Shown piece by piece: positions 1-5,968 of a stretch of DNA of 8,173 bases. The notes under the pieces were generated by a model. It had not been told where the DNA came from. It saw nothing but the letters and a program-made list of their open reading frames with translations, and searched no databases. Position 1 is the stretch's first letter. Every line of letters begins with the position of its first letter. Made by a program: the position numbers and the translations under genes. Source of the stretch: Actinomycetales bacterium. Lineage in GTDB: Bacteria > Actinomycetota > Actinomycetes > Actinomycetales > Cellulomonadaceae. The stretch lies in assembly GCA_012514545.1 (NCBI GenBank), contig JAAZAC010000069.1:1-8173 (forward strand), in the 5' to 3' direction.

Positions 1-1334
1 AGGCCGCGGATGCGGTGCGCCTCGGCCACGCGCTGCACCGAGAGGAGCAGCGCCGCCTCGCGCAGCGTGACGTCCTCGCGCCGCGCCACGTCGGCGACGG
101 CCCGGTACGCCGCGAGCATGCGCTCGGCGAGCCGCGCCTCGATCTCCTGCTCGGTCCACCAGTAGGCCTGCTGCGCCTGGACCCACTCGAAGTACGAGAC
201 GACGACGCCGCCCGCGTTGGCGAGCACGTCCGGCACGACGACGACGCCCCGGTCGGCGAGGATCGCGTCCGCGTCCGTCGTCGTCGGGCCGTTCGCGCCC
301 TCGACGACCCAGCGTGCCTTGACGTTCGGGGCGTTCTCCTCGGTGAGCACGCCCTCGACGGCGGCGGGCACGAGCACGTCGACGTCGAGCGTGAGCAGGT
401 CGTCGTTGCTCATCGGGTCGCCGCCGTCGAACCCGACGACCGTGCCCTCCCGGCGCACGTGGTCCATCAGCCGCTCGAGGTCGAGCCCGCCGCTGCGGTG
501 CACCCCGCCGAACTCGTCGCTCACCGCCTCGACGCGCCCGCCCGCCTCGGCGAAGAACCGCGCCGCCGGCGCGCCCACCTTGCCGAACCCCTGCACGGCC
601 ACGCGGACGTCCGCGAGGTCGAGGCCGGCCTCCGCCAGCGCGGCGCGCGCCGCGTGGACGACGCCGCGCGAGGTCGCGGTCGCGCGGCCCAGCGAGCCGC
701 CCACCTCGAGGGGCTTGCCGGTGACGACGCCGGGGATGGTGTGCCCCTGGTTCACGGAGTACGTGTCCATGACCCAGGCCATGGTCTGGGCGTTCGTGCC
801 GATGTCCGGCGCCATGATGTCGTGCTCGGGGCCGATGAGAGGCATGATCTCGCTGGTGTAGCGCCGGGTGACGCGCTCGAGCTCGGCCGTGGAGTACTGC
901 CGGGGCTCGATGGCCACGCCGCCCTTGGCGCCCCCGTAGGGCAGCTCGACGACGGCGCACTTCCAGGTCATCCACATGGCGAGCGCGCGCACCTCGTCGA
1001 TGTCGACGCTCGGGTGGTAGCGGAGGCCGCCCTTGCCCGGGCCGCGCGAGACGTTGTGCTGCACGCGGAACCCGTGGAGCACCTGCGTGCTCCCGTCGTC
1101 GCGGCGCAGGGGGATCGCCACGTGGATCTCCCGGCGGGGGGTCGCGAGCATCGCGTGCAGGCCCTCGTCGTAGCCGAGCCGCTCGACGGCGGCGGCGAGC
1201 TGCGCCTGCGCGGTGGCGAGGGGCCCCGCGTGGCTGGGGCGGGCGAGGTCGGGGACGCTGGGCGGCAGGGGGGCCGACAGGTCGTCGGCGTCCTGCCCGG
1301 GGACCGCGCCGTGGTCCCGGCGCTGCTGAGCCAT
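1..1334 (-). CDS. Glutamate dehydrogenase (Glu/Leu/Phe/Val dehydrogenase family), 3' end cut by window
   Basis: This enzyme interconverts glutamate with 2-oxoglutarate and ammonium using NAD(P) in the cytoplasm. The visible 444 residues begin at ATG 1334, four bases after an AGGAGG site. The family lysines K101 (in KGGLRYHP), K125 (in TWKCAV) and K137 (in GGAKGG) have the 24- and 12-residue spacing of the substrate and catalytic lysines in hexameric glutamate dehydrogenases, and D177 in PDIGT is the expected catalytic aspartate. The Rossmann motif GFGKVG is at 249-254. K101 together with S380 (in VVVSYFEW) matches the pair that binds the glutamate side-chain carboxylate, so glutamate is favoured over leucine or phenylalanine. 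Cofactor preference cannot be settled. The N-terminal 40 residues before the conserved domain are Pro/Gln/Asp-rich and probably flexible. The reading frame ends at RIRG at the window edge, so only a few C-terminal residues are likely missing. It is divergent from the ABC operon. Confidence 0.95.
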   Translation of the reverse strand, partial: MAQQRRDHGAVPGQDADDLSAPLPPSVPDLARPSHAGPLATAQAQLAAAVERLGYDEGLHAMLATPRREIHVAIPLRRDDGSTQVLHGFRVQHNVSRGPGKGGLRYHPSVDIDEVRALAMWMTWKCAVVELPYGGAKGGVAIEPRQYSTAELERVTRRYTSEIMPLIGPEHDIMAPDIGTNAQTMAWVMDTYSVNQGHTIPGVVTGKPLEVGGSLGRATATSRGVVHAARAALAEAGLDLADVRVAVQGFGKVGAPAARFFAEAGGRVEAVSDEFGGVHRSGGLDLERLMDHVRREGTVVGFDGGDPMSNDDLLTLDVDVLVPAAVEGVLTEENAPNVKARWVVEGANGPTTTDADAILADRGVVVVPDVLANAGGVVVSYFEWVQAQQAYWWTEQEIEARLAERMLAAYRAVADVARREDVTLREAALLLSVQRVAEAHRIRG

Positions 1335-1338
1335 CGAG

Positions 1339-1344
1339 CCTCCT
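1339..1344 (-). promoter_or_regulatory. Shine-Dalgarno site of glutamate dehydrogenase
   Basis: On the minus strand AGGAGG lies four bases before ATG 1334, which fixes the start. Its upstream edge directly touches the long hairpin at 1345-1386. Pairing in the leader could therefore influence ribosome access, which is an inference. Confidence 0.8.
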
Positions 1345-1386
1345 GTGGTCGACGTCCGGGCCGCCGTCGGCCCGGACGTCGATCAC
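1345..1386. repeat. Long inverted repeat (19-bp arms, 4-nt loop) in the glutamate dehydrogenase leader
   Basis: Arms 1345-1363 and 1368-1386 pair at 18 of 19 positions; the only mismatch is 1348/1383, and the loop is 1364-1367. In the glutamate dehydrogenase mRNA this would be a very stable hairpin ending exactly where the AGGAGG begins. No T-run follows it, and no gene ends here, so it is not a standard terminator. It could be a leader structure controlling translation or mRNA stability, or a DNA operator read as dyad symmetry. The structure is directly visible; the role is inferred. Confidence 0.75.
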
Positions 1387-1396
1387 TCTCCCGCGC

Positions 1397-1462
1397 CCCG
1401 CCCGGCGGCGCCACCGGCCCCGCCGGGCGGGCCCGGCGCCGGGCCCGCCGCGCGCCCGGCGG
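1397..1462. repeat. Palindrome cluster in the divergent spacer
   Basis: Positions 1426-1449 form a perfect 24-bp palindrome with no loop, centred between 1437 and 1438. The ten-base unit CGCCCGGCGG occurs at 1399-1408, inverted at 1420-1429, and again direct at 1453-1462. The first two copies extend to 12-bp arms (1397-1408 with 1420-1431). These pairings share bases with the 24-bp palindrome, so they are mutually exclusive folds. The region is almost pure G+C, which raises the chance expectation for such symmetry. No protein product is expected here. Confidence 0.6.
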
Positions 1463-1466
1463 CCGT

Positions 1467-1484
1467 GTGGGACCTAGGTCCTAC
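1467..1484. promoter_or_regulatory. Probable operator over the ABC operon promoter (18-bp near-palindrome)
   Basis: The sequence GTGGGACCTAGGTCCTAC is an inverted repeat matching at 8 of 9 positions per half, with a perfect 12-bp core at 1470-1481. It is centred 18 bp before ATG 1494 and overlaps the putative -10 box, the usual geometry for a repressor site. Its GGGAC-N4-GTCC core resembles the DosR/DevR-type box known in actinobacteria, but other regulator families also use dyads of this size, so the regulator is not identified. No regulator gene for this operon is present in the window. Confidence 0.6.
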
Positions 1485-1487
1485 TGT
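1482..1487 (+). promoter_or_regulatory. Putative -10 box for leaderless transcription of the ABC operon
   Basis: TACTGT fits the actinobacterial TANNNT -10 pattern and ends six bases before ATG 1494, so transcription would start at or very near the initiation codon. This agrees with the absence of a Shine-Dalgarno sequence before that ATG. The place expected for a -35 box (around 1459-1464) shows no match to TTGACA. Confidence 0.55.
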
Positions 1488-1493
1488 CGTCGC

Positions 1494-2507
1494 ATGCACA
1501 CAGAAGCAGGGGACGCCCCCGCCGTCAGCGCGCGGGGCCTGGTGAAGAGATACGGCGACGTGACGGCCCTCGCAGGGGTCGACCTGACGGTCCCGCGCGG
1601 GACCGTCCTCGGGCTCCTCGGGCCGAACGGCGCCGGCAAGACGACGATCGTGCGGATCCTCAGCACGCTCCTGAGACCCGACGCGGGGGAGGCGACCGTG
1701 GCCGGCGTCGACGTGCTGCGCCACCCGCGGCAGGTGCGCCGCCGGATCGGCCTGTCCGGCCAGTACGCCGCCGTCGACGAGTACCTCACGGGCTTCGAGA
1801 ACCTCGTGATGATCGGCCGGCTGTACCACCTCGGCCGCCGCCGGGCCCGCGAGCGGGCGCGCGAGCTCCTCGCCCAGTTCCGGCTCGAGGACGCCGCGGA
1901 CCGGCCGAGCCGCACCTACTCGGGGGGCATGCGCCGGCGCCTCGACCTCGCCGGGGCGCTCGTCGCCGACCCGCCGGTGCTCTTCCTCGACGAGCCGACG
2001 ACGGGCCTGGACCCGCGCGGCCGCTCGGACATGTGGGACGTGATCTCGACGCTCGTGGCCGGCGGGACGAGCCTGCTCCTCACCACGCAGTACCTCGAGG
2101 AGGCCGACCGCCTGGCCGACCGGATCGTCGTCATCGACCACGGCCGGATCATCGCGGAAGGCACCGCCGACGAGCTCAAGGCCCAGGTCGGCGGCGACCG
2201 CCTCGACGTCACGGTCCGCGACGCGGCCCGGGTCGGCGAGGCCGCCGCGCTGCTGGCGCCGCTCGGCGTCGCCGAGCCGAGCGTCGACGAGCACCGCCGC
2301 GCCGTGCTGCTGCCCGTCACGGGCGGGTCCGCGGTCCTCACCGACGCGCTGCGCCGCCTCGACGCGGCCGGCCTGGACATCGACGACGTCGGGCTGCGCC
2401 GGCCCACGCTCGACGACGTCTTCCTCACGCTCACCGGGCGGCCCGCCGAGGACGAGGCCGAGGCCGCCCCGACGGGCCACGCGGCCCGGAAGGAGGTGGC
2501 CCGATGA
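1494..2507 (+). CDS. ABC transporter ATP-binding protein, DrrA-like (drug/lipid exporter ATPase)
   Basis: This 337-residue cytoplasmic ATPase powers the permease encoded next to it. In order it shows Walker A GPNGAGKTT (43-51), Q-loop Q90, signature YSGGM (142-146), Walker B VLFLDEP (162-168), and TTQYLEEAD (197-205), where glutamine replaces the usual H-loop histidine, as is usual in DrrA relatives. The C-terminal tail carries PTLDDVFLTLTG (304-315), the LDDVFL-type motif typical of DrrA-family ATPases that handle amphipathic compounds such as anthracyclines. The frame stays open far upstream, but that part is antisense to the dehydrogenase; ATG 1494 starts just before the first conserved strand and sits six bases after a -10-like box. 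The stop overlaps the permease start (ATGA). The substrate cannot be read from the sequence, and resistance to a drug is only one possibility. Confidence 0.94.
   Translation: MHTEAGDAPAVSARGLVKRYGDVTALAGVDLTVPRGTVLGLLGPNGAGKTTIVRILSTLLRPDAGEATVAGVDVLRHPRQVRRRIGLSGQYAAVDEYLTGFENLVMIGRLYHLGRRRARERARELLAQFRLEDAADRPSRTYSGGMRRRLDLAGALVADPPVLFLDEPTTGLDPRGRSDMWDVISTLVAGGTSLLLTTQYLEEADRLADRIVVIDHGRIIAEGTADELKAQVGGDRLDVTVRDAARVGEAAALLAPLGVAEPSVDEHRRAVLLPVTGGSAVLTDALRRLDAAGLDIDDVGLRRPTLDDVFLTLTGRPAEDEAEAAPTGHAARKEVAR
2490..2497 (+). promoter_or_regulatory. Shine-Dalgarno site of the ABC permease
   Basis: AAGGAGGT lies inside the 3' end of the ATPase gene, six bases before ATG 2504. It is a near-perfect anti-16S match, in contrast to the apparently leaderless first gene. 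This fits translation of the permease by internal initiation and coupling. Confidence 0.85.
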
Positions 2508-3319
2508 GGGTGCCGGACGTCATCGCCGACGCGGACGTGGTCGCGCGGCGCAACATCATCAAGATCAAGCGGGTCCCGGACCTCCTCGTCTTCACCACGC
2601 TGCAGCCGATCATGTTCGTGCTGCTGTTCGCCTACGTGTTCGGCGGGGCCATCGGCAACTCGCTCGCCGGCGACTCGAGCGCGGCCTACCGCGAGTTCCT
2701 CATCGCGGGGATCTTCGCGCAGACCGTCGTCTTCGGCGCGACCATCACCGGCTACGCGCTCGCCGAGGACGTGCGCAAGGGCATCATCGACAGGTTCCGC
2801 TCGCTGCCCATGGCGCCGTCCGCGGTGCTCACGGGGCGCACGTTCAGCGACGTCGTCAACAACGTGCTCGTGCTCGTCGTGATGTCGCTGACCGGCCTGG
2901 TCGTCGGCTGGCGGATCCGCGGGTCGCTCCTCGAGGCCCTGCTCGGCTACCTCGTGCTGCTGGTCTTCGCCTACGCGATCTCGTGGATCATGGCGTGGAT
3001 CGGGACGCTCGTGCCGAGCCCCGAGGTGGTCAACAACGCGGCGTTCATCGTCATCTTCCCGCTGACGTTCATCGCGAACACGTTCGTGCCGCTCGAGACG
3101 CTGCCGGGCCCGCTGCGGCGGTTCGCCGAGTGGAACCCCGTCTCGACCGTCACCCAGGCCGCGCGGGAGCTGTTCGGCAACGTGCCGCCCGGCACGCCCG
3201 AGCCGACCGGCTGGGCGCTGCAGCACCCCGTGCTCTACACCCTCGGCTGGGCGGCCGTGATCCTGCTCGTGTTCGTGCCGCTCGCGAACGCCCAGTACCG
3301 CCGCGCGGCCAGCCGCTGA
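2504..3319 (+). CDS. ABC-2 type permease, DrrB-like
   Basis: This 271-residue integral membrane protein is the transport channel partner of the preceding ATPase. About six hydrophobic segments are visible, near residues 27-49, 65-85, 115-136, 143-167, 178-196 and 241-262. Between the second and third is the ABC-2 family signature region EDVRKGIIDRFRSLPM (88-103) followed by the GRTFSD motif, which contacts the ATPase. The N-terminus is short and cytoplasmic and includes the RRNIIKIKRVPD amphipathic stretch seen in DrrB-type permeases. Length is normal for the family. It overlaps the ATPase gene by 4 bp and has its own strong ribosome-binding site, so the two form one operon, and the working exporter is likely two copies of each subunit. 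The substrate is unknown. Confidence 0.93.
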   Translation: MRVPDVIADADVVARRNIIKIKRVPDLLVFTTLQPIMFVLLFAYVFGGAIGNSLAGDSSAAYREFLIAGIFAQTVVFGATITGYALAEDVRKGIIDRFRSLPMAPSAVLTGRTFSDVVNNVLVLVVMSLTGLVVGWRIRGSLLEALLGYLVLLVFAYAISWIMAWIGTLVPSPEVVNNAAFIVIFPLTFIANTFVPLETLPGPLRRFAEWNPVSTVTQAARELFGNVPPGTPEPTGWALQHPVLYTLGWAAVILLVFVPLANAQYRRAASR

Positions 3320-3322
3320 GGA

Positions 3323-3349
3323 GGCCGCCCGGGCAAGCGGCGCCCGGCC
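3323..3349. terminator. Possible weak bidirectional terminator between convergent genes
   Basis: The only space between the permease stop and the carboxypeptidase stop is 33 bp. It can form a stem CCGGGC (3329-3334) with GCCCGG (3342-3347) around a 7-nt loop, or a competing stem GGCCG (3323-3327) with CGGCC (3345-3349). There is no T-run on either strand. The position fits a shared terminator but the hairpin is weak. Confidence 0.3.
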
Positions 3350-3352
3350 CGG

Positions 3353-4426
3353 TCAGCCCCGGTACTCGTAGTGCCAGTACTCGGGGTTGCCCGGGTCGGT
3401 CGCCGCGGGGTTGTACCAGCCGTACGCGGGGCCGTTCGCGACGAGCCACTCGTAGCGCGGGGAGCCGAAGTCGTAGGCCGCCCACTCCCAGGTGTCGAAC
3501 GCGGTGCCCCAGCCGTGGTTCGACGTGCCGGGCCTGGCGGCGAGCGAGCCGAAGAGCTCCCGCGCCCGCACCTGGTCCTCGTAGCTGCGGTACGACAGGT
3601 CGATCGCGATGTTCTCGCCGAACTCCGCGCGGAAGGCCTCGTTGAGCCGCACGAGGGCCGCGGCGGCGTCGCTGCGCAGCCACTGCTCGTTGCCGGCCGA
3701 GTCCCGGCACCAGCCGAGCGCCGTCATCGCCGACCGCGGGATGCGCCCGTTGGTGCCGTCGCCGTCCTCGGTCGGCACCGAGGTGTGGAGCACGGCGCCG
3801 CCCTTCGACGGCTCGCGGGACCCCGACCCGCCGCAGTCGGCGCCGGCGCCGGAGCTCGACGAGCGCGCGGACGACCGGCGGGCGCGCTCGGCGGCCGCCG
3901 CGTCCTGCTCGGCCTGCCACGCGGCCTGTGCCTCGACGACGGCGGCCGTCGCGGCGGTCACGGCCGCCGTGAGCTCGGTGAGGGTGGCGGTCTCCTCCGG
4001 CGTGGGCACCGGGGACCTCGCGGCGAGGGCGTCCCGCACGCGCTGGGCGGCCTCGGCGAGGGCGACCCGCACGGCGTCGTCGGCGACCTTGCCCTCGGCG
4101 GCGGCCAGCGCGGCCTCGGCGTCGGCGAGCGCGATCCCGGCCAGCTGGGCGGCGACCGCCCACGCCTGGTGCCGCTCGGACTCGGCGTGGAACGCGTCGA
4201 GCCACTCCTGGGCCTCGGCGCGGCGGCGCTCCGCCTCGGCCGCCACGGCGCGCGCGGCGGCCAGCTCCGCGGCGAGCTCGTCGCGACGGTCCTGGGCCTG
4301 CGCGGCCCGGATCTGCACGGCCGTGAGCGCGCCCGCGAGCATGGCGACGGCGACGACCGCCGCCACGAGCCACGGCCTGCGCCCCCGCCACGGCAGCAGT
4401 CGCCCGAGAGGGAGACGGCGCCTCAC
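3353..4426 (-). CDS. Membrane-anchored VanY-type D,D-carboxypeptidase-like protein (peptidase M15) with coiled-coil stalk
   Basis: From GTG 4426 the product has 357 residues. An Arg-rich N-terminus is followed by one hydrophobic segment (about 19-38), which acts as a signal anchor and places the rest outside the membrane. Residues about 41-180 are rich in Ala, Glu, Arg and Gln and look like a long coiled coil, then comes a Ser/Gly-rich linker. The C-terminal domain carries the M15 metallopeptidase zinc motifs SNHGWGTAFD (302-311, ligands H304 and D311) and EYWHYEY (catalytic E349, ligand H352). Enzymes of this family remove the terminal D-Ala from peptidoglycan stem peptides. All key residues are present, so it is probably active. 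Cysteines 198 and 240 flank the start of the domain and could form a disulfide. GTG 4441 is an in-frame alternative start adding five residues; 4426 is preferred because it lies six bases after a -10-like box. No vancomycin-resistance cluster accompanies it, so a cell-wall maintenance role is more likely. Confidence 0.88.
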   Translation of the reverse strand: MRRRLPLGRLLPWRGRRPWLVAAVVAVAMLAGALTAVQIRAAQAQDRRDELAAELAAARAVAAEAERRRAEAQEWLDAFHAESERHQAWAVAAQLAGIALADAEAALAAAEGKVADDAVRVALAEAAQRVRDALAARSPVPTPEETATLTELTAAVTAATAAVVEAQAAWQAEQDAAAAERARRSSARSSSSGAGADCGGSGSREPSKGGAVLHTSVPTEDGDGTNGRIPRSAMTALGWCRDSAGNEQWLRSDAAAALVRLNEAFRAEFGENIAIDLSYRSYEDQVRARELFGSLAARPGTSNHGWGTAFDTWEWAAYDFGSPRYEWLVANGPAYGWYNPAATDPGNPEYWHYEYRG

Positions 4427-4432
4427 CGCGCC

Positions 4433-4438
4433 AGTCTG
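4433..4438 (-). promoter_or_regulatory. Putative -10 box for leaderless transcription of the carboxypeptidase
   Basis: CAGACT on the minus strand ends six bases before GTG 4426. It differs from the common actinobacterial TAGACT by one base. No Shine-Dalgarno sequence precedes either candidate start. A possible -35 (TTCCAC) lies about 18 bp upstream but is a poor match. Confidence 0.4.
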
Positions 4439-4502
4439 CACGGCGGACCGCCCGCGGTGGAAGCCGGGGCCCGACGGCGCGTGGCCGCCCGGGGCCGTCC
4501 GC

Positions 4503-5294
4503 TCAGCGCCGCGCGGCGAGGCCGTCGATCTCGGCGACCTCCTCGTCGCTGAGCGCGAAGTCGAGCGCGACGTTCTCCTCGATGCGCTCCGGGCGCGAGG
4601 CCTTCGGGATCACCATGACCCGGTGCCGCAGGTGCCACAGGAGGATGACCTGCCGGACGGAGACCCCGTGCGCGGCGGCGATCCGGCCGAGGACGGGCTC
4701 GTCGACGTCGCTGCGCTTGAACGGGCTGTAGCCCTCGAGCGCGACGCCGCGCGCGGCGTGCCCGGCGACGAGGGACGCGTCGTAGTCCCACGGGCTGAAC
4801 GGCACCTGGTTGACGGCCGGCGCCTCGCCCGTCGCCTCGACGAGCTCGTCGATCTGCGCCAGCGAGTAGTTGCTCACGCCGATCGCGCGGGTCAGCCCCT
4901 CGTCGCGCGCCGCCTGGAAGGCGCGCCACGTCTCGGGCCGCGCCCGGCCGTCCGGCGGCCAGTGCACGAGCCAGAGGTCGACGTGGTCCATGCCCAGCTG
5001 GCGCAGGCTGCGCTCGAGCGTCTCCCGCTCCCGGCCCGCGGCGTCGGGCGGCATCTTCGTCGTGACGAAGACCTCGTCGCGCGCGAGCCCGGAGTCCGCG
5101 ACCGCCCGCCCGACGACGTCCTCGTTGCCGTAGGCGGTCGCGGTGTCCAGGTGCCGGTAGCCGACCGCCAGCGCGTGGCTCACCGCCCGGTAGCCCTGCT
5201 CGCCGAGCAGCTGCCAGGTGCCGAAGCCGAGGAGCGGCACGGGGATGCCGCCGTCCGGGGTGTGCAGGTCGATCGTCGGGATCGCGGGTGCCAT
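4503..5294 (-). CDS. Aldo/keto reductase
   Basis: This 263-residue soluble NADPH-dependent oxidoreductase reduces aldehydes or ketones. The family catalytic tetrad is complete: D50 and Y55 (HLDTATAYGNE), K80 (VTTKM) and H111 (LVHWPP). Other hallmarks are LGFGTWQL near the N-terminus, IGVSNYS (138-144), NQVPFSPW in place of the more common NQ.E.HP strand, GYSPF (188-192) and the cofactor-phosphate loop IPKASRPERIEEN (229-241). The length is slightly below the common 270-280 residues of bacterial 2,5-diketo-D-gluconate reductase-like members, but no motif is missing. ATG 5294 is chosen over GTG 5300, two codons earlier, because it lies six bases after a CAGACT box. The physiological substrate cannot be told from sequence. 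It is divergent from the flavodoxin gene and lies 76 bp upstream of the carboxypeptidase on the same strand, but the latter appears to have its own promoter. Confidence 0.93.
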   Translation of the reverse strand: MAPAIPTIDLHTPDGGIPVPLLGFGTWQLLGEQGYRAVSHALAVGYRHLDTATAYGNEDVVGRAVADSGLARDEVFVTTKMPPDAAGRERETLERSLRQLGMDHVDLWLVHWPPDGRARPETWRAFQAARDEGLTRAIGVSNYSLAQIDELVEATGEAPAVNQVPFSPWDYDASLVAGHAARGVALEGYSPFKRSDVDEPVLGRIAAAHGVSVRQVILLWHLRHRVMVIPKASRPERIEENVALDFALSDEEVAEIDGLAARR

Positions 5295-5300
5295 GCGCAC

Positions 5301-5306
5301 AGTCTG
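5301..5306 (-). promoter_or_regulatory. Putative -10 box for leaderless transcription of the aldo/keto reductase
   Basis: CAGACT on the minus strand ends six bases before ATG 5294, the same box and spacing as in front of the carboxypeptidase. No Shine-Dalgarno sequence is seen before this start. Confidence 0.4.
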
Positions 5307-5362
5307 CGGGACCTGCGGCCCAGGCGACCACCTCCCCCGCGGGCGAGGCTAGAGACGAGGAG

Positions 5363-5378
5363 GCCCCCGGCCGGGGGC
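5363..5378. repeat. 16-bp perfect palindrome in the reductase-flavodoxin spacer
   Basis: GCCCCCGGCCGGGGGC is a perfect palindrome centred between 5370 and 5371. It lies in the 148-bp spacer between the divergent starts at 5294 and 5443. A TAGAGA sequence at 5350-5355 could be a weak plus-strand -10, in which case the palindrome would sit at the transcription start of the flavodoxin mRNA. It may be an operator or a leader hairpin, or chance in a G+C-rich spacer. Confidence 0.4.
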
Positions 5379-5427
5379 GACGGACGCGGCAGGAGGGAAC
5401 GCCGTCCGGCAGGACGCTCGAGCACAC

Positions 5428-5436
5428 GGAGGGGGG
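5428..5436 (+). promoter_or_regulatory. Shine-Dalgarno site of the flavodoxin gene
   Basis: GGAGGGGGG lies six bases before ATG 5443 and supports that start. Confidence 0.7.
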
Positions 5437-5442
5437 CGTCGC

Positions 5443-5964
5443 ATGAAGGTCCTCGTCGCCGTCGCCTCACGCCACGGCTCCACGCGCGAGATCGGCGAGG
5501 CGATCGCCGAGGTGCTCACCGACTCCGGCTTCGAGGTGGACGTCACGGACCCCGACGACGTCGAGACGGTCGAGCCGTACGGCGCGGCGGTCATCGGCTC
5601 GGCGGTGTACGTCGGGCGGTGGGCGGCGTCCGCCCGCGCGATGGTCGAGCGCTGCGCGTGCTGCCTCGTGTCGCGCCCCGTGTGGCTCTTCTCCTCCGGG
5701 CCGGTGGGCTACCCGCCCGCCCCGGAGGCCCCGCCCGAGGAGGTCGAGGCCATCGCCGCCCGCCTGCGGGCGCGCGGGCACCGCATCTTCCCGGGCCGGC
5801 TCGACACCGGCGGCCTGGGCCTGGCCGAGCGGGCGGCGGTCGCGCTGCTCCAGGCCGAGCAGGGCGACTTCCGCGTCTGGGCGGACGTCGCCGACTGGGC
5901 GCACGCGATCGCGGCCGAGCTGCACGCGGAGGAGATCCGCGGGCTCAGCGTCGTCACGGGCTGA
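5443..5964 (+). CDS. Flavodoxin-domain protein (HemG-like)
   Basis: This 173-residue protein is probably cytoplasmic and FMN-binding. The N-terminal strand MKVLVAVAS leads into the phosphate-binding loop SRHGST (9-14) and a following helix. The second and third strands are EVDVTD and GAAVIGSAVYVGRW (47-60), the latter typical of the flavin-ring loop in protoporphyrinogen-oxidase-like (HemG) flavodoxins. PVWLFSSGPVG (79-89) is a conserved stretch of actinobacterial members. Genes of this kind are usually annotated only as flavodoxin-domain proteins and their partners are generally unknown; a role in haem synthesis is not supported by neighbours here. An unusual feature is a cysteine cluster, C71-A-C73-C74, in the helix before the WLFSSGP strand. 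The gene converges on the permease with only 4 bp between stop codons. Confidence 0.87.
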   Translation: MKVLVAVASRHGSTREIGEAIAEVLTDSGFEVDVTDPDDVETVEPYGAAVIGSAVYVGRWAASARAMVERCACCLVSRPVWLFSSGPVGYPPAPEAPPEEVEAIAARLRARGHRIFPGRLDTGGLGLAERAAVALLQAEQGDFRVWADVADWAHAIAAELHAEEIRGLSVVTG

Positions 5965-5968
5965 GGCG

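Noticed and set aside
217..861. Ser/Thr/Arg-rich plus-strand open frame of 214 codons
   Set aside because: It lies entirely antisense to the dehydrogenase and shows no recognisable domain or ribosome-binding site.
1426..1449. Palindrome read as an intrinsic terminator
   Set aside because: Both flanking genes point away from this spacer, so no transcript ends here, and no T-run follows.
15..1493. Very long open plus-strand frame joined to the ABC ATPase frame, suggesting a large fusion protein
   Set aside because: It is antisense to the clearly recognised glutamate dehydrogenase, is full of Arg/Ala/Asp/Val without family motifs, and reflects the scarcity of stop codons in G+C-rich DNA. The ATPase starts at 1494.
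2088..2090. Missing H-loop histidine (Gln199) in the ABC ATPase, read as a possible inactive enzyme
   Set aside because: TTQYLEEAD with glutamine at this place is usual in DrrA-type ATPases, and all other ATP-binding motifs are intact.
3353..4426. Vancomycin-resistance gene
   Set aside because: The domain is VanY-like, but no VanR/S, VanH, VanA/B or VanX gene is present and such peptidases are common in wall maintenance.
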